Source: Dyella_B sp035508675 (GTDB taxonomy: Bacteria; Pseudomonadota; Gammaproteobacteria; Xanthomonadales; Rhodanobacteraceae). From it: a stretch of 18,143 bases of DNA. The notes beneath the pieces were generated by a model that saw nothing but the letters and a program-made list of their open reading frames with translations, made no database searches and was not told the origin of the DNA. Below are positions 1-5,494 of the stretch, one piece after another (position 1 is the stretch's first letter; each line of letters starts with the position of its first letter). The stretch is from the NCBI RefSeq assembly GCF_035508675.1, contig NZ_DATJMN010000185.1:1-18143 (forward strand), given 5' to 3'. Position numbers and translations under genes: made by a program.

Positions 1-171
1 GCAGTGACCGATCTTTTGCATTGCCTGCTGCAACACATGGGCCAGCTTCAATCCGCGCTCGCGCTCACGTTCCAACAGATGGAACGCCATGCGCTGCGCG
101 CTCTTGCCGCCTACACCTGGCAGGCAGCGCAGCGCTTCGATCAGTTCGGCGAGGAGAGGGGATGAGCTCAT
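1..171 (-). CDS. recR: Recombination mediator RecR, N-terminal 57 codons (runs off the left edge)
   Basis: RecR forms a ring-shaped clamp that works with RecO (and RecF) to load RecA on gapped DNA. Only the N-terminus is present. It reads MSSSPLLAELIEALRCLPG, then a GVGGKSAQRMAFHLL stretch, the helix-hairpin-helix DNA-binding region typical of the family. The last visible residues are KIGHC, where the cysteine at position 57 is the first ligand of the expected four-cysteine zinc site. The ATG at 171-169 is preceded by GGAGAGGA about 11 nt upstream. The gene is last in the order dnaX-ybaB-recR, the same as in E. coli. The identification is safe; the rest of the protein cannot be judged. Confidence 0.95.
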   Translation of the reverse strand, partial: MSSSPLLAELIEALRCLPGVGGKSAQRMAFHLLERERERGLKLAHVLQQAMQKIGHC

Positions 172-184
172 GTGTTTTTATTTC

Positions 185-202
185 CTCTCCCCAAGAGGAG
201 AG
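185..202 (-). promoter_or_regulatory. Small hairpin holding the recR ribosome binding site
   Basis: On the minus strand CTCTCC (202-197) can pair with GGAGAG (190-185) across a 6-nt loop. The right arm is part of the recR Shine-Dalgarno sequence and the hairpin starts only 7 nt after the ybaB stop codon. A ribosome ending ybaB would open it, so it may couple recR translation to ybaB. This is inferred from position and pairing only. A six-pair stem can occur by chance. Confidence 0.35.
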
Positions 203-209
203 CACGACA

Positions 210-533
210 TCAAAATGGCATCTTGAATCCAGGCGGCAGATTCAAACCGGACGTAAGGCCGCCCAGCTTGTTCTTGCTCGCCTCTGCCACCCTATTCACG
301 GCGTCGTTGACCGCCGCAGCCACCAGGTCTTCGGCCATTTCCGGATCATCGGCGAACAGCTTGCGATCGATCTGCACGCGGCGCACTTCATGTGCGCCGG
401 TCATTACGACGCTCACCAGGCCACCACCGGAGCTGCCGGTCACTTCAAGCTTGGCGATTTCTTCCTGCGCGCGCTTCATGTCTTCCTGCATGCGCTGCGC
501 CTGCTGCATCAGCTGGCCAAGTTGCCCTCTCAT
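210..533 (-). CDS. ybaB: YbaB/EbfC family nucleoid-associated protein
   Basis: A small DNA-binding protein of 107 residues, close to the usual family length (about 105-110). Family members are dimers that bind DNA and are encoded with dnaX and recR in many bacteria; their exact role is not settled. Visible hallmarks are the N-terminal LMQQAQRMQEDM helix with a following QEEIAKLEVTG segment, the central GAHEVRRVQID strand, EDLVAAAVNDA, and the C-terminal LPPGFKMPF signature. The ATG at 533-531 has GGAG 8 nt upstream. The gene lies 15 nt after dnaX and 38 nt before recR, so the three are very probably one operon. Confidence 0.96.
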   Translation of the reverse strand: MRGQLGQLMQQAQRMQEDMKRAQEEIAKLEVTGSSGGGLVSVVMTGAHEVRRVQIDRKLFADDPEMAEDLVAAAVNDAVNRVAEASKNKLGGLTSGLNLPPGFKMPF

Positions 534-548
534 AACGTGTACTCCAAA

Positions 549-2219
549 TCAGGAATCAAGCGGTTTGATGGATTGCGGCACCACGCGTGCGCCGAACTCG
601 CGCTTCAGCGTCTGCACCAGCGGATCGCCTTCGATCGATGCCTCGGCCGCCGACTGCGCCGCGCTGCGCGCTTCGGCCGCGCGCGCCGCCGGCGTGTGCG
701 CAGCGCTGTGGCTGTCTTCGACGAAACGCAAGCGGATCGGTTCGCCCATGGCTTCGCTGAGCCGATCGGCAATCTGGCTCACGATCGGCTCTACCGCCAG
801 ATGCATATGCGTGGGCTGCAGGGCAAGCACCAGCGTCTGCCCTTCCCGGCCGCGCAGCGCCGAATTCTGCGCGATCTGGCCAAGCGGGCCACGCAGGTCG
901 GCGCGCTGGATCAGCGCCTCCCAATCCGGCAAACCGCCGGGGCTGGCCACGCGTTGCATGGGTGCGGCAGGCATGATGTTTTCGCGCGCTGCGGCGGGCG
1001 GCGCCGCATGCGTAGCAGTGACAGGGCGTACGCTCGACGCAGGTGCCGCGGCGGATGCCGACGGCGCAACGGGCGGACGCGGCGGCGCAGCCGCACGCTG
1101 TCCACCGGCAGCCGCCATGGGCGCAGCATCGTCGCCAGGACGAAACGCCAGCATGCGCAGCAAGGCCATCTCGAAGCCGGTACGCGTATCGGGTGCCAGC
1201 GCCAGGTCGCGACGGCCGGCGGTGGCGATCTGGTAGTAGAGCTGCACGTCCTCGGGTGTCATGCGCTCGGCCAGGCGGGTCAGTACCGGGTCGTCGCCAT
1301 CGTTCTGGTCGAGCCGGTAACCGGGCACGAGCTGCAGCAACTGGATGCGGTGCAAAGCGGCAGCCAAGTCATCCAGTACGCTGCCGAAATCGGGCGAGAA
1401 TGAGGCGATGCGCGTGCACTCGGCCATCAGCTGCTGCCCGTCGCCGGCGGCCAATGCATCGAGCAGACACAGCACTTGGCCCCGCTCGACGCTGCCGAGC
1501 ATGGCGCGCACCTCGTCCGCTTTCAGCGTACCGCCGCCGTAGGCAATGGCCTGGTCCAGCAGCGACAAACCATCGCGCAAAGAACCGTCCGCCGCGCGCG
1601 CGAGTTCCGCAAGAGCCGGATCTTCGTATTCGATGTGCTCGGCGCCCAGAATATGGCGCATCTGCCCGGCGATCTGGTCCGGCAACAGGCGCTTGAGGTT
1701 GAAGCGCAGGCAGCGTGACAGCACCGTCACCGGCAGCTTTTGCGGATCGGTGGTGGCGAGCAGGAATTTCACATGCGGCGGCGGCTCTTCCAGCGTCTTC
1801 AGCAGCGCATTGAAGGCCGGCTTGGAGAGCATGTGCACTTCGTCCACCAGGTACACCTTGAAGCGCCCGCGCGCCGGCGCGTACTGCGCGTTCTCGATCA
1901 CCTCGCGCACGTCGTCCACGCCGGTGTTGCTGGCGGCGTCGATTTCCAGCAGGTCCACGAAGCGGCCGGCGTCGACCGCCGTGCACACCGCGCACTCGCC
2001 GCATGGGTCGGCCGACTCGCCTCGCTCGCAATTCAGCGACTTGGCGAAGATGCGCGCGATGGTGGTCTTGCCCACGCCGCGCGTACCGGTGAACAAATAG
2101 GCGTGGTGCATACGCCCGCTATCCAGGGCGTTGGTGAGGGCGCGTACGACATGCTCCTGACCGACGAGTTCGGCGAACTTGCGGGGGCGCCACTTACGCG
2201 CGAGTACCTGATAGGACAT
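549..2219 (-). CDS. dnaX: DNA polymerase III subunit tau (clamp-loader ATPase)
   Basis: This AAA+ ATPase is the core of the clamp loader that places the beta sliding clamp on primed DNA. The start is the typical MSYQVLARKWRP. Walker A GTRGVGKT lies at residues 45-52, and the zinc-module cysteines at 64, 73, 76 and 79. Walker B ends in DEVH (126-129), sensor 1 is ATTDPQK (155-161), and the SRC arginine-finger motif is at 168-170. An Ala/Pro-rich linker spans about 365-425. A C-terminal tau domain follows, ending DPLVQTLKREFGARV. At 556 residues it is shorter than E. coli tau (643). No A-rich slippery heptamer like the E. coli gamma frameshift site is present. No strong Shine-Dalgarno is seen before the ATG at 2219-2217. 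Confidence 0.97.
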   Translation of the reverse strand: MSYQVLARKWRPRKFAELVGQEHVVRALTNALDSGRMHHAYLFTGTRGVGKTTIARIFAKSLNCERGESADPCGECAVCTAVDAGRFVDLLEIDAASNTGVDDVREVIENAQYAPARGRFKVYLVDEVHMLSKPAFNALLKTLEEPPPHVKFLLATTDPQKLPVTVLSRCLRFNLKRLLPDQIAGQMRHILGAEHIEYEDPALAELARAADGSLRDGLSLLDQAIAYGGGTLKADEVRAMLGSVERGQVLCLLDALAAGDGQQLMAECTRIASFSPDFGSVLDDLAAALHRIQLLQLVPGYRLDQNDGDDPVLTRLAERMTPEDVQLYYQIATAGRRDLALAPDTRTGFEMALLRMLAFRPGDDAAPMAAAGGQRAAAPPRPPVAPSASAAAPASSVRPVTATHAAPPAAARENIMPAAPMQRVASPGGLPDWEALIQRADLRGPLGQIAQNSALRGREGQTLVLALQPTHMHLAVEPIVSQIADRLSEAMGEPIRLRFVEDSHSAAHTPAARAAEARSAAQSAAEASIEGDPLVQTLKREFGARVVPQSIKPLDS

Positions 2220-2305
2220 GCGTTAACGCTATTTGGGCCAAAGACCGATTGTGCCAAGTCCAGGGTGGCAAGTCATGCGAGACAGGCAAAGCAACCGTCC
2301 AAAAA

Positions 2306-2418
2306 GGCGGCAGCCCCGCCAGCCACACCCCGGCACCCGAATCATCCGCTACCGTTGCTTCCTTCCGGACCTGGCGGGGTTTGCGAACTATCGTCGCGGG
2401 GGGACCGACGGGGCCACC
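2306..2418 (-). ncRNA. ffs: 4.5S RNA (bacterial small SRP RNA)
   Basis: The RNA component of the signal recognition particle binds Ffh and targets inner-membrane proteins to FtsY and SecYEG. On the minus strand the conserved apical segment CAGGTCCGGAAGGAAGCA (about 2371-2354) contains the GGAA tetraloop and the asymmetric Ffh-binding loops. The ends pair as GGUGGC (from 2418) with GCCGCC (ending 2306), followed by CCCC/GGGG, giving the expected long rod of about 113 nt. A run of five T (2305-2301) directly after the closing stem would serve as the intrinsic terminator. The exact 5' end is set by pairing and by the pattern of the E. coli RNA. The gene lies between tRNA-Ser and dnaX. Confidence 0.95.
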
Positions 2419-2481
2419 ATAGGGTGGGCATCGAAGCCCTGAAACTGGTTGCCTACAAACTGCTACCAGCTTCGCTGAATG

Positions 2482-2574
2482 TGGCGGAGAGGGCGGGATT
2501 CGAACCCGCGATACGGGGATAAGCCGTATACACACTTTCCAGGCGTGCTCCTTCAACCACTCGGACACCTCTCC
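2482..2574 (-). tRNA. tRNA-Ser (anticodon GGA)
   Basis: This is a complete class II tRNA with a long variable arm. The 5' acceptor strand GGAGAGG (2574-2568) pairs with CCTCTCC near the 3' end, followed by discriminator G and an encoded CCA (2484-2482). The anticodon loop is CTGGAAA closed by CACGC/GTGTG, giving anticodon GGA, which reads serine codons UCC and UCU. The T arm is GCGGG-TTCGAAT-CCCGC. The gene is 63 nt upstream of ffs in the same direction, and no convincing promoter is seen between the two, so they may share a transcript. A 70-nt partial copy lies further upstream at 2706-2775. Confidence 0.97.
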
Positions 2575-2678
2575 GGGTAAAACATTTTTGCTGTGCGGAC
2601 CACCGGGCGGGATGGTTCGGCCCGTCCTGGGCCTCACCCCTACGCGCTACGCGCTCCGGGGCCAGCCTTCGGCTGTCC

Positions 2679-2701
2679 AAAATTCGTTCCAGACGAATTT
2701 T
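2679..2701. repeat. 9-bp perfect palindrome, AT-rich, terminator-like
   Basis: AAAATTCGT (2679-2687) and ACGAATTTT (2693-2701) are perfect inverted repeats around a 5-nt loop. The stem begins with four A and ends with four T on either strand, so it could act as a weak two-way terminator or as a protein-binding palindrome. It lies exactly between the tRNA fragment and the intact tRNA-Ser gene. Its function is unknown. Confidence 0.5.
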
Positions 2702-2705
2702 GTCA

Positions 2706-2775
2706 AACCCGCGATACGGGGATAAGCCGTATACACACTTTCCAGGCGTGCTCCTTCAACCACTCGGACACCTCT
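2706..2775 (-). pseudogene. Truncated tRNA-Ser(GGA) copy
   Basis: These 70 bases are identical to positions 2503-2572 of the intact tRNA-Ser gene, offset by 203 bp and in the same orientation. The copy holds tRNA nucleotides 3 to 72: most of the 5' acceptor strand, the D arm, anticodon arm, variable arm and the 5' half of the T arm. It lacks the T loop, the 3' acceptor strand and CCA, and the first two acceptor bases are changed (GC instead of GG). It cannot fold into a mature tRNA. The sharp breaks at both ends and 100% identity suggest a recent or gene-converted duplication, or an integration scar. Confidence 0.85.
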
Positions 2776-2915
2776 GCACACGCAAAACCCTTTTGTCGGT
2801 TGGAGCCCGGCAAAGAAGCGGAAGGATAACGGTTAGCCGTGTAACGGACAAGAGAGAGCCGGGATGCGAGGGCCACCCTGACGCGGAACTTGAAACCCCG
2901 ATGCTTCCGATCGCC

Positions 2916-3674
2916 TCACCCCGCATCCGGTCGCGGCGGCGACGGATTCGTCAAAGGCACCCGCTGCCCCGCCCGCGCGATGCGATATCCCCGCGCCGCC
3001 AATGCCTCTCCGTCCGCTTTGCTGCCGTAGTGATACAGCAGCAACCGCGCACGCAAGCCTTGGTCGTATTCGCGCTCGATGTCGTCGATGCCGGTATGGG
3101 AAGGGTTACCCACCAGCCCGCAATCGTGCGCGATCAGCTCTTCCCCTCCGGCGTAATGCGTGAGCACCTCAGGAATGGGACGCGTATCGCCGGTGAACGC
3201 GAAACTGCCCTGCAAGGCCAGGCCGAACGATGTGCCGGGACGGTGGTGCCGCGTGGCGAATACGTCGAACCAGAAACCATCCAGCCAAAAGCCGCGCGAG
3301 CACGGCACCAGCCGGAAAGCTTCCCAATAATTCACGCCGCCTTCGGCCAGCGCGCCCGGATAGTCCGCCACCCGGGCCTGCAACCATGGCAGCAAGGCCG
3401 CATGCGCGAACACGCGTGTTTTCCCGCGCAGCGCCTGGTCGAACCACAGGCGTGTGAACAGGCGCTCCAGGCCGCCGACGTGATCCATGTGGGTGTGCGT
3501 GATGTAGAGGTTTTGCGGTGGTTCGCCATAAGCGGCGAAGTAGCGATCGAGCGTGTCAGGGCCGCAGTCGATCAGCAGCAACGGTTTGCCATCGCGCTCC
3601 ACTGTCGCGGACGATGAGCCCAGCTCCACTGCATGCGCGGCGCCCGTACCAAGAAAATGCAAATGCCAGCTCAT
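2916..3674 (-). CDS. MBL-fold metallo-hydrolase, RNase Z/PqqB-like type, function unknown
   Basis: The 252-residue protein belongs to the metallo-beta-lactamase fold. It starts MSWHLHFLGTGAAHAVELGSS, the usual first strand of RNase Z- and PqqB-like members, which often carry a GTG or GTS turn. Metal-binding motif HTHMDH lies at residues 60-65. FAFTGDTRP and IAHDCGLVGNPSHTG supply the later aspartate and histidine ligands, and a late LLYHYGSK matches the last histidine strand. The ATG at 3674-3672 overlaps the kdkA stop codon as ATGA, so the two genes are translationally coupled. The same frame stays open up to 4160, but that part is low-complexity antisense-like sequence over kdkA. The coupling suggests a role tied to LPS core synthesis; the substrate cannot be named. 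It has no signal peptide, so it is probably cytoplasmic. Confidence 0.88.
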   Translation of the reverse strand: MSWHLHFLGTGAAHAVELGSSSATVERDGKPLLLIDCGPDTLDRYFAAYGEPPQNLYITHTHMDHVGGLERLFTRLWFDQALRGKTRVFAHAALLPWLQARVADYPGALAEGGVNYWEAFRLVPCSRGFWLDGFWFDVFATRHHRPGTSFGLALQGSFAFTGDTRPIPEVLTHYAGGEELIAHDCGLVGNPSHTGIDDIEREYDQGLRARLLLYHYGSKADGEALAARGYRIARAGQRVPLTNPSPPRPDAG

Positions 3675-4396
3675 GCGCCCAGTGTCTCCTCGTAGCCGTC
3701 CATGAGCGAGGTCCAGATAACTTGCTCGAACACCGCCTCGCCCGTTGCCGCCGCCCCCAACTTGAGGAGCGATCGGCGCAGGCGCTGCAGGTTCGCCATG
3801 CGCCAGCCCGGTGCCGGCGCACGCAGGCGGCCGCGATCGAAATCCACCAGGTAAAGTCCCGCCGGCGAGATCAAGACATTGTGTGCGTTCAGATCGGCAT
3901 GCCATACACCGGCGCGATGAAAACGCGCGACCAGCGCGCCGACTTCCTGGGCGAGTTCGGCGTCCAGGCGCCCTTGGGCCACGCTCTGCGCCAGCGTGTG
4001 CACATCGGCAATCCGGCGCGTGATCAGGTCCGCCTGGTAATAAAGCCCGGTTCGTCGATATTGCGCCGCCACCACCTGCGGCACCGGCAACGCCAGCTTC
4101 GCCATTGCCTGCAGCAAGCGGAATTCCCGGAAGCTGCGCGTGCGGTCCGCGCCCGTCCACAGATAGCGATCACCCATCAACCTCGCCACCAGGCCGCCGC
4201 GCCGGTAATGGCGCAACACGCATTCACCGGCCGGGGTATGAATGATCGCCACCCCGCCGCGGCCGCCGGGCTGCGTACTGAGCGCACCCTGCCCGCGCCA
4301 ATGGTCGGTATCGAACCATGGGCTGGCGACTTGTGGCGATACGGTAGCGTCGAACAGAATCGCACCCTTGGCGTCTTGGCGCAGTTGCTCGTGCAT
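3671..4396 (-). CDS. kdkA: 3-deoxy-D-manno-octulosonic acid (Kdo) kinase
   Basis: KdkA phosphorylates the Kdo residue of Kdo-lipid IVA with ATP at the cytoplasmic face of the inner membrane. The 241-residue protein has the family marks. VLRHYRRGGL (60-69) is followed by a DRYLWTG segment (76-82). The catalytic loop is HADLNAHNVL (166-175), with the aspartate and asparagine of a kinase-like active site, and the metal-binding VDFDRG (184-189) replaces the DFG motif. Length fits the family (about 240). It is divergently transcribed from opsX with a 44-bp gap and overlaps the downstream metallo-hydrolase by 4 nt. No clear Shine-Dalgarno precedes the ATG at 4396-4394. Together with OpsX it implies an inner core with one phosphorylated Kdo, as in Haemophilus; that is inferred. 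Confidence 0.95.
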   Translation of the reverse strand: MHEQLRQDAKGAILFDATVSPQVASPWFDTDHWRGQGALSTQPGGRGGVAIIHTPAGECVLRHYRRGGLVARLMGDRYLWTGADRTRSFREFRLLQAMAKLALPVPQVVAAQYRRTGLYYQADLITRRIADVHTLAQSVAQGRLDAELAQEVGALVARFHRAGVWHADLNAHNVLISPAGLYLVDFDRGRLRAPAPGWRMANLQRLRRSLLKLGAAATGEAVFEQVIWTSLMDGYEETLGA

Positions 4397-4440
4397 CGGT
4401 GCTGCGGTGGCCCTGTTTCGTTCAACCTTGGCGATTCTAC
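4397..4440. promoter_or_regulatory. Divergent kdkA/opsX intergenic region
   Basis: Only 44 bp separate the two start codons. On the minus strand TAGAAT (4439-4434) is five of six to the -10 consensus and lies 37 nt before the kdkA ATG, but no good -35 is seen upstream of it. For opsX no convincing -10 or Shine-Dalgarno was found, so at least one promoter must overlap the neighbouring coding sequence. The call is tentative. Confidence 0.3.
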
Positions 4441-5478
4441 ATGTCCGCTCCCGCTTCCATCTGCCTGCTGCGCACGTCGGCTATCGGTGACGTCACCCAC
4501 GTGGTGCCGCTGGTCCATACGTTGCAGCGGGCCTGGCCGCAGACCGCGCTGACCTGGATCGTCGGCAAGCTGGAACGCAAGCTGGTCGGTGACCTGTCTG
4601 GCGTGGAATTCATTACGTTCGACAAGGCCGCCGGCTGGGCCGGCATGCGCGAGGTATACGCCGCGCTGAAGGGGCGGCGTTTCGATGCATTGCTGCAGAT
4701 GCAGGTGGCCTTGCGCTCCAACCTGCTGAGCCTGGGGATCAAGGCCGATCGCCGCATCGGCTACGACCGCGCGCGCGCCAAGGATTTGCATGGTTTGGTC
4801 ATCAACCAGCGCATTCCGGCGCGCATCGGCGAACATGTGCTGCAAGCCATCGGCAGCTTCTGCGAGCCGCTGGGTTTGAAACAGACCGACGTGCGCTGGG
4901 ATATTCCCATTCCGGACGAAGCCCACGCATGGGCCGCGCAACAATGGCCGCACGACCAGCCGGTATTGCTGGTGAGCCCCACCTCCAGCCATGCATTGCG
5001 CAATTGGCGGGCGGAACGCTACGCCGCCGTCATGGATCACGCCGCGGCACGCGGCTGGCGCGTGGTGCTGATTGGCGGCCCTTCGCCGGCCGAACGCGGC
5101 ATGGCCGATGCCATCCTCGCCCACTGCCAACGCGCCCCGCTCGATCTCACCGGCAAGGACACGCTCAAGAAACTGATGGCGATGTTCTGCCGCGCCCAAC
5201 TACTGCTTACGCCCGATTCCGGCCCCATGCACATGGCCAACACCGTCGGCCTGAAAGTGCTCGGCCTGCACGCAGCCAGCAACCCTGCCCGCTCCGGCCC
5301 TTATTCGGACCGCCGCTGGTGTGTCGACAAATACGACGAGGCCGCGCACAAATACCTCGGCAAACCGGCCAGCGAGATTCCGTGGGGAACGAAGATCGAG
5401 AAACCGGGCGTGATGGATTTAATCGAAGTCGATGACGTCATCGAACGCTTTGAAGCGGCGGCAGCGTTGTTGCGCTAA
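4441..5478 (+). CDS. opsX: LPS heptosyltransferase I, OpsX type (GT9 family)
   Basis: It transfers L-glycero-D-manno-heptose from ADP-heptose to the inner-core Kdo at the cytoplasmic face of the inner membrane. The 345-residue protein starts with the GT9 motif LLRTSAIGDVTH (9-20), continues WPQTALTWIVGK (32-43), FDALLQMQVALRSN (81-94) and SLGIKADRRIGY (97-108), and carries the C-terminal donor-site motif TPDSGPMHMA (257-266). GKPASEIPW near the end is typical of OpsX rather than E. coli WaaC, judged against the remembered pattern of Haemophilus OpsX. The ATG at 4441 is chosen because residues before it match nothing in the family. It is the only plus-strand gene here and ends in a long hairpin. 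OpsX-type enzymes act on phosphorylated Kdo, which fits the neighbouring kdkA. Confidence 0.93.
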   Translation: MSAPASICLLRTSAIGDVTHVVPLVHTLQRAWPQTALTWIVGKLERKLVGDLSGVEFITFDKAAGWAGMREVYAALKGRRFDALLQMQVALRSNLLSLGIKADRRIGYDRARAKDLHGLVINQRIPARIGEHVLQAIGSFCEPLGLKQTDVRWDIPIPDEAHAWAAQQWPHDQPVLLVSPTSSHALRNWRAERYAAVMDHAAARGWRVVLIGGPSPAERGMADAILAHCQRAPLDLTGKDTLKKLMAMFCRAQLLLTPDSGPMHMANTVGLKVLGLHAASNPARSGPYSDRRWCVDKYDEAAHKYLGKPASEIPWGTKIEKPGVMDLIEVDDVIERFEAAAALLR

Positions 5479-5491
5479 CGCTGCCGCCGCT
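5454..5491. terminator. 15-bp perfect hairpin between convergent genes
   Basis: Positions 5454-5468 (AGCGGCGGCAGCGTT) pair perfectly with 5477-5491 across an 8-nt loop. The opsX stop codon TAA occupies 5476-5478, so the hairpin covers the last codons of opsX and ends 4 bp before the stop of the large convergent gene. The stem is very GC-rich but neither side has a T run, so it is not a textbook intrinsic terminator. A two-way transcription block or mRNA 3'-end stabiliser is the likely role. Confidence 0.65.
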
Positions 5492-5494
5492 GAC

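Larger units (their letters stand above)
2575..2915. other. Gene-free stretch with tRNA fragment and inverted repeats
   Basis: These 341 bases between the tRNA-Ser and the metallo-hydrolase gene hold no convincing coding sequence. They contain the tRNA-Ser fragment (2706-2775), the 9-bp palindrome (2679-2701), small inverted repeats such as GGCCC-N5-GGGCC (2619-2633) and CAGCC-TTC-GGCTG (2663-2675), and two adjacent copies of TACGCGC (2641-2654). Positions 2776-2915 show nothing recognisable. The tRNA-Ser promoter should lie here or further upstream, but no clear -35/-10 pair was found. Confidence 0.6.

Noticed and set aside
21..1403. Plus-strand open frame across recR, ybaB and dnaX
   Set aside because: It is antisense to three firmly identified genes and has shadow-like composition.
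2700..3617. Plus-strand open frame of 305 codons starting at the tRNA fragment
   Set aside because: It is mostly antisense to the metallo-hydrolase gene and has no family-like segment.
3675..4160. Upstream extension of the metallo-hydrolase frame to a 414-residue product
   Set aside because: The added part is Gly/Arg/Ala-rich and lies over kdkA in another frame. The family start MSWHLHFLGTG is at 3674, with a clean 4-nt overlap to kdkA.
4177..5199. Minus-strand frame opposite opsX running into kdkA
   Set aside because: It overlaps kdkA in a different frame and is the complement of well-conserved opsX.
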